The notes: a model not told the origin generated them from the letters alone. 6,922 nt of DNA from Nitriliruptoraceae bacterium (GCA_007134165.1 SLLJ01000486.1:1-6922), one strand, 5' to 3'. Numbered from the stretch's first letter, positions 1-5,678 are shown. A program made the numbers and translations.

Positions 1-548
1 GTGACCTGGCGCGCTGCGGGGCCAACCTCATCGGCTACCGCGCGATCCTGGTGCTGGGCGGCCAGGCCGTTCACGGCGCACTGCCGGACGCGGACCTGCC
101 CCCCATCACGACGAGGTTCGAGAAGGCCGATCTCGCGGTGGGCAACGACCTCTCCGGTGACACAGCGCACCAGATCGAGGCCACTTCGGGATGGGCTCCC
201 CCGAGCACCAGCACTTCGGGGTATGCCGACGGCATCAGCCTGACTGAGGTCAATCTGCCGCGAGGTTGGGAAGGCCGCGTGCGCACCGATGAGATTGCCG
301 ATGGCCCCGACGACGACCACCCGGTCATCCTGCTGTTCCCCGAGATCCACGACCGGTGCGTCTCGAAGCTGACCGTGGCCGTCACCGGCGGTTTCGGTCG
401 ACGCACCGACCGCGAGTTCGTCGCCGCGCTGATCGAGGCGGGCCTGGTCGACACCGGACTGCTCACCGAACGTATCGAGCAACTTCCCAACACGGTCCCC
501 ATCCAGGTCAGAGACGTAGCGCGCAAGATCGCCCAACGCCTTCGCTGA
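1..548 (+). CDS. DUF6036-type nucleotidyltransferase-fold protein, 3' part (partial)
   Basis: The open frame enters from the left edge (first full codon at position 3) and runs 181 codons to TGA at 546-548. The start lies outside the window. Near the visible N-terminus is a hydrophobic strand ending LVLGGQAVHG, then a second strand with KADLAVGND; this resembles the G[GS]xA plus acidic-strand layout of nucleotidyltransferase-fold proteins. The stretch TSGYADGISLTEVNLPRGW matches the DUF6036 pattern (YADGVxxxxxxLPxGW). It is followed by HDRCVSKLTV and DREFVAALIEAGLVD, which resemble that family's 'DLxxSKLxAGRxKDxxFVxxLL' region. DUF6036 proteins are predicted nucleotidyltransferases, often next to small DNA-binding or antitoxin-like genes, so a TA or defence role is possible but inferred. 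Third codon positions are strongly GC-rich, supporting real coding. Its partner, if any, would lie upstream of the window. Confidence 0.72.
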   Translation, partial: DLARCGANLIGYRAILVLGGQAVHGALPDADLPPITTRFEKADLAVGNDLSGDTAHQIEATSGWAPPSTSTSGYADGISLTEVNLPRGWEGRVRTDEIADGPDDDHPVILLFPEIHDRCVSKLTVAVTGGFGRRTDREFVAALIEAGLVDTGLLTERIEQLPNTVPIQVRDVARKIAQRLR

Positions 549-561
549 GGAGGAGGTTTCG

Positions 562-813
562 TTGTCGCCGGCGAACCGGCCGGCGGTCTCGTCGGACCGG
601 TCCGCCGGCGCCATCGTGGTCGACGAGGAGCGGCGACTGCGTGTCGGGGTGTTGCCGATCACCGAGTCGGGGACCGTCGTGCTAGGCGTCATCGATGGGG
701 AGGTCTCGGATCCGGTAGCGGTCGGGTTCGATGATCACGACGGCGCCTTCGGACAGTACGCGCTCGACCCGGGGGAGGACCTCGAGGAGCGTGTCGACGC
801 GTGCGTCGACTGA
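562..813 (+). CDS. Short TTG-started ORF, possibly a truncated gene
   Basis: I do not recognise this gene. The reason to list it is its start: a very strong Shine-Dalgarno GGAGGAGG at 549-556 lies 5 bases before TTG at 562, directly after the stop of the DUF6036 gene, as in an operon partner. The first 40 residues (for example SAGAIVVDEERRLRVG) read like ordinary protein. From about 682 onward, however, the frame is simply antisense to the 3' end of the DUF5615 toxin gene and is unlikely to be meaningful sequence. The simplest reading is a gene whose 5' end survives and whose remainder was replaced when the neighbouring module arrived. A spurious ORF after a chance ribosome binding site is also possible. 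Confidence 0.3.
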   Translation: MSPANRPAVSSDRSAGAIVVDEERRLRVGVLPITESGTVVLGVIDGEVSDPVAVGFDDHDGAFGQYALDPGEDLEERVDACVD

Positions 814-1055
814 GTCATCGATGCCGCGCAGCAGCAGGACGCTTGGCCCGGCTGCGCCGGTCAACGCCAGGATGGTGCCGAAGTCGGTGTCCGTGGTGAC
901 CAGGATGCGGTCGTCGGCGACAGCGAGGGCCATCACCTCGTCGTCGGTGTGCCCTGCCAGGCCGAGGATCCGGACCTGGGTGGGGCTTCGTGCCCGGCCG
1001 TGGCCAGCCGGTGAGCCACTGCATCCTGCAGAGCTTCATCGACCAGCAGCTTCAT
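682..1055 (-). pseudogene. DUF5615 PIN-like toxin, frameshifted
   Basis: Reading starts at ATG 1055-1053 (MKLLVDEALQDAVAHRLA...AGHEA) and the frame is lost at the G run 982-985. The rest of the family sequence continues in another frame as QVRILGLAGHTDDEV, then DDRILVTTDTDFG, VLLLRGID and a C-terminal tail, ending at TAG 684-682. Restoring one G in that run joins both halves into about 124 residues, the normal length for DUF5615. The usual acidic residues are present: Asp6 in LLVDE at the N-terminus and the TDTDFG motif. DUF5615 proteins are PIN-like (Mut7-C related) predicted ribonucleases, and the usual partner is DUF433. The start overlaps the stop of the DUF433 gene (ATGA), so the two would be translationally coupled. 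As read, the toxin would stop at about 40 residues and should be inactive, unless the missing base is a sequencing or assembly error. Confidence 0.86.
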
Positions 1056-1282
1056 GCGGTCTGATCCAGCGGCATGACCCGCTGGTCGACGTTGGCGGCT
1101 GCGAACCGGAGGGTTTCGCGAACGTCGTCCTCGGTCAACTGCGGGTACTCCTCGAGGATGGTTTCCATCGGAGTGCCCGCAGCGATCATGCGTACCAGCA
1201 TCGCGACGGGGATGCGTGTCCCGTCGATGCAGGCAAGACCACCCATGATCCGGTGGTCGATCCTGATCCGCGTGAAGGCCAT
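1052..1282 (-). CDS. DUF433 antitoxin
   Basis: A 76-residue protein with the DUF433 signature. It opens with RIRIDHRIMGGLACIDGTRI (residues 5-24), the 'xxPxxxxGxPxIxGTRIxV' pattern, then a first helix VAMLVRMIAAGTPMETILEEYP and the second half LTEDDVRETLRFAA, which form the family's small helix-turn-helix-like fold. These proteins are the antitoxin half of DUF433-DUF5615 modules: they neutralise the PIN-like toxin and probably repress their own promoter. The stop TGA at 1054-1052 overlaps the toxin ATG. The start ATG at 1282 has AGGA 7 bases upstream (within TAGGATCGAGAC). TAGGAT could alternatively serve as a -10 box for a leaderless transcript. The frame is intact, in contrast to its toxin. 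Confidence 0.92.
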   Translation of the reverse strand: MAFTRIRIDHRIMGGLACIDGTRIPVAMLVRMIAAGTPMETILEEYPQLTEDDVRETLRFAAANVDQRVMPLDQTA

Positions 1283-1533
1283 GTCTCGATCCTACGCCAG
1301 CGACGGTCAGGCGGGACCCTCGTCTACGAGTGCTAGGGAGCCGGTGCCACGAGGTTTCCGCGCACCTGCGGACACCAAACCGGCACGATGGCCCGCGCAG
1401 AACGGAGACTGCGCAGCGCGCCGGCCCTGCGGACCTTGGCCCCAACGGTCGCAGGATGTGGCCGCCATGCTCGAACGACGTGTCGCCCAACAGCGCGGGT
1501 GGGTTCATGGCCACTGGGACGTCAGGTCGTGGG

Positions 1534-2046
1534 TCACGCTCCCGCGGGCAGGTGACGGCGTTGCAGGTCGGCCTGGAGCGCAACAGCCTCGTCGGCTGGG
1601 ATGGGCCAGGCGTCGTCTTCGAAGCGCACCTCGATGCCCTCGGCCTGACGCAGCCACTCGTGGACCAGTGCCCAGCGCCAGATGCGCTGGCCGTTGCCAA
1701 CCACGCCGTCCGGGCGGGGAAACCCTCCCGGACCCCGTGTGCCGGCCACGTAGTGTCCGATCGCCTGGCGCGTCACGCCGATGCGCTCGGCGATGTCGGT
1801 GACCGAGACCAGATCCTGGTCAAGACCGAGGACCCGTGCTGACGGGTAAGCGCGGTGGATCTCGGTGATCGCACGGTGTACGCCCTCGGATGCGCACTCG
1901 GCGTCGCGAGTGAAGGCCGCATAGGTCGCGCCATCGGACTGTAAGACGATGGCATCCGGGGCCCCGGCTGATGACAGGCGCGTGTGGTGGTGTGGGTCAT
2001 CGACGGTCAGGCCCTCGACGACGAGCGTGAACTCGTAGATCGGCAT
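1534..2046 (-). CDS. Helix-turn-helix protein with N-terminal HicB-like alpha/beta domain
   Basis: A 170-residue protein. Residues 1-76 look like a strand-strand-strand-helix-strand domain: YEFTLVVEG, DAIVLQSD, TYAAFTRDA, helix SEGVHRAITEIHRAYP, strand ARVLGLD. This layout recalls HicB-type antitoxins, though clear HicB residues are not obvious. Residues 80-101 (VSVTDIAERIGVTRQAIGHYVA) are a textbook DNA-binding helix-turn-helix. They are followed by RGPGGFPRP and RIWRWALVHEWL, a MerR/excisionase-like wing and helix common in small actinobacterial DNA-binding proteins. I chose the ATG at 2046 because MPIYEFTLVVEG begins the domain; the frame is open for 71 codons further upstream but that part has non-protein composition. 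The ribosome binding site is weak. It lies downstream of the HicA-like gene on the same strand and has its own promoter-like site at 2117-2145. Likely an autoregulating antitoxin or repressor; that role is inferred. Confidence 0.85.
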   Translation of the reverse strand: MPIYEFTLVVEGLTVDDPHHHTRLSSAGAPDAIVLQSDGATYAAFTRDAECASEGVHRAITEIHRAYPSARVLGLDQDLVSVTDIAERIGVTRQAIGHYVAGTRGPGGFPRPDGVVGNGQRIWRWALVHEWLRQAEGIEVRFEDDAWPIPADEAVALQADLQRRHLPAGA

Positions 2047-2116
2047 GGTGGGCTCTGGTCCTGACGAGGAGGGCGGATGGCTGCGACAGGTTGACGGTGG
2101 CGCCGGTTGGACCAGC

Positions 2117-2145
2117 AGTCTAGGTTGCTTGTTGTCAACGGTCAA
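2117..2145 (-). promoter_or_regulatory. Promoter with palindromic operator-like site for the HTH gene
   Basis: On the minus strand TTGACC (2145-2140) and TAGACT (2122-2117) are separated by 17 bases, a good sigma-70/HrdB-type arrangement pointing at the ATG at 2046 and giving a leader of about 60 bases. Right behind the -35 box lies a repeat of GTTGAC that continues into the perfect 9-base palindrome GTTGACAAC. An operator between the boxes would suit autoregulation by the encoded HTH protein. The AT-richer composition here stands out against the surrounding GC-rich sequence. Confidence 0.45.
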
Positions 2146-2159
2146 CGGGCTTCTCCTCG

Positions 2160-2387
2160 CTAGAGGACCGCACGGAACCCATGCGGGCACTTCCGAACGC
2201 GCCGTCGAAGGACACGGGGTTGGCCGCGCTTCGGCGTCGAGGAGACGGGGAGGCGGCACCGGTCATCGCCAGGGTGGGGGCACTCGAGGTACGTCTGTTC
2301 GTGACTGCCTCGGTCGGTGACGTGCATCCACCCGGCGCGCACCGCGGCTCGGATGATCTTGCGCGTCTCCGCTCTCTCGCCGCCCAC
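2160..2387 (-). CDS. Small HicA-like protein with Cys/His cluster
   Basis: A 75-residue frame starting at GTG 2387-2385, chosen because AGGAG (minus strand, 2397-2393) sits 5 bases upstream. It reads MGGERAETRKIIRAAVRAGW, then MHVTDRGSHEQTYLECP, then LPVSSTPK and a basic C-terminal helix VLRRRVRKCPHG. The order helix, GW, strand, GSH, strand, 'xVxxTPK', basic helix is the HicA mRNA interferase layout, with the presumed catalytic His29 in GSH. HicA proteins are 60-80 residues, so the length fits. Unlike classical HicA it has Cys36, His38, Cys44, Cys67 and His69 in CPH..C and CPH motifs, which could bind zinc. It stops 113 bases before the HTH gene on the same strand, giving a toxin-antitoxin order. 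I infer a TA-like pair; the HicA relation rests on pattern alone. Confidence 0.62.
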   Translation of the reverse strand: MGGERAETRKIIRAAVRAGWMHVTDRGSHEQTYLECPHPGDDRCRLPVSSTPKRGQPRVLRRRVRKCPHGFRAVL

Positions 2388-2594
2388 CTCGGCTCCTGAG
2401 GTTGAAGGTGCGATGTGTCGGGCGGTACCGACGGTATGCGGCACGAGGCAGGAGCCCGGGACGCTTTCCACAGGGAGTCCGGACGCTGGTGCTGAGGTGG
2501 TGCTGCTTGCCCTCGCGATGCCGTGTGAACGGGTGTTGGGTGGACCGCGTGTCCGCATCCGAGCACGAGGTTCCACCCGACGCCGCGCCGTCGG

Positions 2595-2717
2595 ATGGCA
2601 GCCCATCTCTACCGGAACCACGGGGTGCCCGTGTGTGCCGCCAGCATGGGCCTCGCCCCGAACGCCGTTCGCGACGTTCGGAAGGACCGGCACGTCCGTC
2701 GACTGCCTGATCGTCTC
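2595..2717 (+). pseudogene. Possible remnant of a helix-turn-helix gene
   Basis: A short in-frame stretch reads MAAHLYRNHGVPVCAASMGL, then APNAVRDVRKDRHVRRLPDR. The core CAASMGLAPNAVRDVRK has the spacing of 'IAxxLGLSxxTVxxVLK' helices found in resolvases, sigma factors and transposase N-termini, and its third codon positions are mostly G or C. No ribosome binding site precedes the ATG, and after about 40 residues the frame runs into the promoter of the antitoxin gene. It may be a scrap of a lost mobile or regulatory gene, or a chance match. Confidence 0.22.
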
Positions 2718-2741
2718 GTGGGTCCGTGGCGCACCTGGCCC

Positions 2742-2771
2742 TTGCGCAACGCTGATGTTGCGCGCTACGTT
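2742..2771 (+). promoter_or_regulatory. Promoter with inverted-repeat operator for the Xre-RES pair
   Basis: A plausible -35 box TTGCGC (2742-2747) and -10 box TACGTT (2766-2771) are spaced by 18 bases. Overlapping the -35 box and filling much of the spacer is a perfect inverted repeat, GCGCAAC (2744-2750), 6-base centre GCTGAT, GTTGCGC (2757-2763). The site ends 23 bases before the antitoxin start. Xre-type antitoxins of this class repress their own operons, so this repeat is the obvious candidate binding site. The promoter boxes are weak matches on their own; the repeat itself is exact. Confidence 0.55.
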
Positions 2772-2794
2772 CTTGTTGTGAGAGAGGACGTGCT

Positions 2795-3139
2795 GTGGCC
2801 GCCCACGATCCCTTGCTTCATGGTCGAGTCCGAACCGCCCGGCGCGTGTTCGGTTCCAAGGCCAAGCTCGCGCGGTACCTCGGTGTGGACCGCTCCCGAC
2901 CCGGGCGGTGGGAGAGCGGTGAGGACGTACCTGCCGAAGGTGCCCTGCGCCAGATCCAAGACCTCGACTACGTCCTGTCAAGGGCGCAGCGAGTCTGGGC
3001 GGAGCCGGTCGCAAGAGAGTGGTTGCAGTCGTCCAACGCGATGCTGAACGGCGCGACGCCACTGACGGTGCTCAAGATGGAAGGCCCGGCGCCGGTGATC
3101 GCGGCCCTCGATGCCGCCTCCGCAGGGTCCTACGCTTGA
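2795..3139 (+). CDS. Xre/MbcA/ParS-type antitoxin of a RES toxin
   Basis: A 114-residue protein. Residues 18-43 (VFGSKAKLARYLGVDRSRPG and following RWESGEDVP) form an Xre-like helix-turn-helix for DNA binding. Residues 68-114 (WAEPVAREWLQSSNAMLNGA, then TPLTVL and PVIAALDAASAGSYA) are the MbcA/ParS toxin-binding domain, in which the C-terminal residues plug the toxin active site. GTG at 2795 is the start because AGAGAGGA at 2781-2788 lies 6 bases upstream. The stop TGA (3137-3139) overlaps the toxin start TTG (3136-3138), so the two proteins are made in coupled fashion. The protein neutralises the RES toxin and most likely represses the promoter at 2742-2771. Length and layout are normal for the family and nothing appears damaged. 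Confidence 0.94.
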   Translation: MAAHDPLLHGRVRTARRVFGSKAKLARYLGVDRSRPGRWESGEDVPAEGALRQIQDLDYVLSRAQRVWAEPVAREWLQSSNAMLNGATPLTVLKMEGPAPVIAALDAASAGSYA

Positions 3140-3714
3140 TCGTCCACGGCTTCCGGGTCATGGCGTACCTGGCGTCGGCACGGTCGGACCAGCCCGGGCA
3201 TCCGCTGCACGTCGACCCGGCGTGGCAGGGCCAGGGACGAGCTGACAACCCGGTCCTGTACCGGGCGCTGTACTTCTCCGAGTCGATGACGGGTGCGGTC
3301 GCTGAGTCGTTCGGGGACCTGCATGTCTGGTCCGAGGAGATGTTCGAGGTGCCGTTCCTCGACGGTGGCCGTCGCGTGCTCGTCCGCCTCGACGTCGATC
3401 TGCCCGATGACGAACGCATCGATCTCGATGACGCCTCCGTGCTCGTCGCGCGCGGGCTACGCCCGACCGAGGTCGTGGGCCGCAACCGGGAACGCACCCG
3501 CCAGGTTGCGGCCGACCTGTTCCTGGATGGCATCCGTGAGATCCGTTGGTGGTCGTGGTGGCGTCCCGAGTGGCGCAATCGGGTGCTGATGGCCCCACTG
3601 GCCGACACCGACCCGTTCGCCGCCTGGGTCACGGTCACCCAGGTTGAGCAGTTCACCCTTGCCTCGCCCGCAGTCACCGCTGCCTCCGAGATGCTGCGCC
3701 GGCCCCTGCGCTGA
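3136..3714 (+). CDS. RES-domain toxin (predicted NAD+-targeting)
   Basis: A 192-residue RES family protein. Characterised members such as MbcT degrade NAD+ by phosphorolysis or hydrolysis and stop growth until bound by their Xre antitoxin. The RES landmarks are visible: HVDPAWQGQGRADNP (residues 25-39) with the conserved Arg35, ALYFSES with Tyr46, GAVAESFG with Glu57, and GIREIRWWSWW with Ser140, consistent with the Arg-Glu-Ser set. TTG at 3136 is chosen as start because it gives the normal N-terminus (HGFRVMAYLASARS) and the TTGA overlap with the antitoxin. ATG at 3160 is an alternative that would cut into the first strand. A rare start codon plus overlap would keep toxin synthesis below that of the antitoxin. 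The frame is intact, so the pair is probably functional. Confidence 0.94.
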   Translation: MIVHGFRVMAYLASARSDQPGHPLHVDPAWQGQGRADNPVLYRALYFSESMTGAVAESFGDLHVWSEEMFEVPFLDGGRRVLVRLDVDLPDDERIDLDDASVLVARGLRPTEVVGRNRERTRQVAADLFLDGIREIRWWSWWRPEWRNRVLMAPLADTDPFAAWVTVTQVEQFTLASPAVTAASEMLRRPLR

Positions 3715-4341
3715 GGGCTGTGTTGAGGGCCGGTGGGACTTCCCTGTGGACGGTCGGTTGGTGTCCCTGCTGGTGGCCGGCTGGTCAGGTCAGGGGGTGA
3801 CTGCGTGGCCGGTGATGAGCAGGATGAACCTGGGTGAGGTGGCTTCGTGGTCCTGCGGCTGCACGGGCAGGAGGCGGCCGAGTCGGTCGTTCGTGACCTG
3901 CGGCCGAAGCTGGATCTCTGCTGTGGAGCCTCGCGCGCCACCGAGTGGTCCGGGGCGAGGTGTCGCGCGAGCACCTACTCGGTCGCTGGTCCGTGGTTGG
4001 GGACCTGGGTCGAGGTGCAGGTGTTCGGGGTGAGGCGTGGGCACCTTGCCGGGGAACCTGTCCGGACCGTCTGCCGAGTCCATGCCGGGGCCGTTGGCGT
4101 CGATGGTGGCGTGGCTGCTGCACCTCGACGTTGTGGTCGACCTTGAGCGCCTCGATCAGTTGCAGGTCCGCCACCCTGAGATCCTTCGGCGGTTCCCGGA
4201 GCTCAGCGACCACCTGGAGGATGCCACGGGTAGGTGACCTGGCTCACGGCGCCTGCTGCTTGTCCTCCACCAGGTTCTCGGCGTGCAAGAGTTGCTCGTA
4301 GCTCCCGGGGGGGATGAACACGCTGTCTCTGCGCCGGTGGC
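3715..4341. other. Gene-poor stretch with possible decayed gene on the minus strand
   Basis: No complete gene is defensible. Several minus-strand pieces look protein-like, with GC-rich third codon positions, but lie in different frames: FIPPGSYEQLLHAENLVEDK ending at a stop near 4250; LQVVAELREPPKDLRVADLQ continuing LIEALKVDHNVEV around 4230-4125; and RLGRLLPVQPQDHEATSPRF ending at about 3790. They could be one minus-strand gene broken by frameshifts. The plus strand offers an equally smooth piece over the middle part (VVDLERLDQLQVRHPEILRR, about 4130-4190), so the coding strand is not certain. A 12-base inverted repeat, GTCGAGGTGCAG at 4009-4020 and its complement at 4118-4129, brackets part of it. 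I do not recognise the family. Confidence 0.4.
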
Positions 4342-4392
4342 GGTTGTGTCCTGCACTCCGAGGCTTCGGGGCCTCGAAGTGCAGGACACAAC
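4342..4392. repeat. Near-perfect 22-bp hairpin palindrome (REP-like), copy 1
   Basis: The arm at 4343-4364 (beginning GTTGTGTCCTGCACT) is the reverse complement of 4371-4392 except for one position, closed by a 6-base loop TTCGGG. There is no T run on either side, so it is not a standard intrinsic terminator. The plus-strand arm including position 4342 matches the left arm of the next palindrome at 19 of 23 positions. This points to a repeated palindromic element such as a REP or small MITE-like unit, in the gene-poor zone. Confidence 0.85.
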
Positions 4393-4404
4393 GAGGGCAG
4401 TAGT

Positions 4405-4456
4405 GGTTGCGTCCTTCAGTCCGGGGCGTCTGCGCCCGGAAACGCAGGACACATCC
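4405..4456. repeat. Diverged hairpin palindrome (REP-like), copy 2
   Basis: The arm 4405-4428 pairs with 4433-4456 at 17 of 24 positions across a 4-base loop TCTG. Its left arm begins GGTTGCGTCCTTCAG and its right arm, read on the minus strand, GGATGTGTCCTGCG, so both resemble the arms of copy 1, which begins 63 bases to the left. Four related arms in two neighbouring palindromes suggest a duplicated element whose second copy has drifted. Confidence 0.7.
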
Positions 4457-5678
4457 AGGCGGGACCCGCGATCAGGCGCACGAGGTTCGGCGAGGTGTCG
4501 GAACCCGGGCCAGGAACCTGCTCGCTTGTGAGGCGCCACCTCCCTCGAGGGCGCTCGCGTCACGTCTCGTGGGGAGGAGACCGTGCCGCCCGCATCGCCG
4601 TGGTCAGGACGCACCACCCTGCTGCGCGTCCGCAACCCTGCCTCGGTCGAAGACCAGGCAGTTGATCGCTGCTGGTGGCGGTCCCGGCTGCACCTCGATG
4701 TCGGGGCTGAACCGTCACGTCGGGGGCACGCCGTCAAGGGACGGAGGGATCTCCTGGTGGGCGGTCACCTGACGGACGTGTCGGTTGCCGTGCGCTCTCC
4801 CTGTTGGTGGCCAGGTAGGTCGGGGCTGGCACTCAGCGCCTCGGCGAGATGGGCGGGTCGCCGCAACGGCTTCATCCACCGGTCGTCTCGCGAAGCGGCT
4901 GTCCTGCCCGGTCCTTCGCCGCGAGGAGCGCTCTGTCGAGTTCGGCACCCGGGCGGGGTGGGCGACCATCGGTGCCGGGGTCCATGGGCGGCTTGTGACC
5001 TGCCGTCTTCTCCGGCCGGCAACCGGGCAGGAGCCGCGGCGGCCCCTCGGGAAGCGGCGGCGGGCCTGCCCATCCGGGTCCGTCGATGGCACGGGCTGCG
5101 TCGTGGCGGTGTGCGGTCCCATGCCGCCGTGGTTCGTTGGGTTGGCTGGCGGGGAGGTGAGGGCCAGCGAGGACGTAGGCGACGTGTTGACCGGCGAACG
5201 ATACGTTGGAGACTCCGTCGGCGACGACGCGGCCGAGCAACGGTCGCGGGAGGCGTCGCTGGAGCACGGGTCGACCGTGCGATCGCCAGCGCGGCGGCGC
5301 TGATGACTGCTCCCCGGATGCAGACGAACAGCCCTGGCTGCTCTGGTCGCCATCTTGCACGTCACAGACCGAGGAACACCCCCGCGACCATCACGGTCCC
5401 GCGGCGAGCGCAACGCCCGGCCGAGGCTGCCGGGTCGGCGTTGGTTCCGGCTTGCTTGCCTGGCGTCGTGCGGCACGTCGACACGCCAACTCGGAGAGGT
5501 CGGCCGCGTGTCGATCTGCGGGCGGACATCGCGGCAATGGCCGACAGCGATCCGCGGGCATGCTGGCCGATACGTCGCGGTCCGTGTTGTCCGACTCGCA
5601 AAGGGAGGAACCTGCGGTCGTCGGCACGAACTTCATCATCACCGGAGGATGTCGGCCGGTTCGGATGTGAGTCGGCGT
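4457..5678. other. Long gene-poor region downstream of the histidine kinase
   Basis: Long frames exist in nearly every phase, as expected for GC-rich DNA, but their products are dominated by Arg, Pro, Ala and Gly and show no domain I know. The longest, on the plus strand from GTG 4583 to 5785, does have a strong ribosome binding site (GGGGAGGAG at 4571-4579), and its first 70 residues read more naturally than the rest. It then becomes Arg-rich and runs antisense into the kinase gene, so at most its beginning could be a remnant. On the minus strand around 5225-5150 a fragment GVSNVSFAGQHVAYVLAG looks protein-like in isolation. The sequence CCCTCGAGGG near 4550 is a 10-base perfect palindrome. 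No tRNA, rRNA or clear terminator was seen. Confidence 0.4.

Larger units (their letters stand above)
2388..2794. other. Intergenic stretch between divergent modules
   Basis: About 400 bases between the divergently oriented HicA-like gene (minus strand) and the antitoxin gene (plus strand). Long frames run through it on both strands, but their products are rich in Arg, Pro, Ser and Thr and look like translated non-coding GC-rich DNA. Sites of note are the perfect palindrome TACCGACGGTA at 2426-2436, about 40 bases upstream of the HicA-like start and a possible operator; a helix-turn-helix-like fragment at 2595-2717; and the promoter with inverted repeat at 2742-2771. I could not find a convincing promoter for the HicA-like gene. 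Confidence 0.6.

Noticed and set aside
975..990. Programmed ribosomal frameshifting in the DUF5615 gene.
   Set aside because: There is no slippery heptamer of the usual type and no stimulating structure, and such regulation is not known in this family. A simple one-base deletion explains it.
933..1700. A 255-codon minus-strand frame containing the toxin N-terminus.
   Set aside because: Only the part from ATG 1055 is the DUF5615 start. The upstream part is in the wrong frame through the DUF433 and HTH genes.
2160..3062. A 300-codon open frame on the minus strand spanning the HicA-like gene and beyond.
   Set aside because: Only the last 75 codons have protein-like sequence and a ribosome binding site. 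The rest is Arg/Pro/Ser/Thr-rich and antisense to the clear Xre antitoxin gene.
3072..3974. A 300-codon minus-strand frame opposite the RES toxin gene.
   Set aside because: It is a Ser/Arg/Pro-rich shadow of the well-supported RES frame.
4342..4456. A CRISPR array or intrinsic terminator.
   Set aside because: There are only two imperfect units with palindromes and no constant repeat-spacer pattern, and no T run follows the stems.
5150..5225. A remnant of an IS481-type transposase suggested by GVSNVSFAGQHVAYVLAG on the minus strand.
   Set aside because: Only a handful of residues resemble that family's C-terminus. Flanking residues in all frames fail to continue the match and no inverted ends were found.
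5391..5642. A minus-strand 83-codon ORF starting MMMKFVPTTAGSSL just downstream of the kinase.
   Set aside because: It has no ribosome binding site, the composition drifts to Arg/Ala/Pro, and no family is recognisable.
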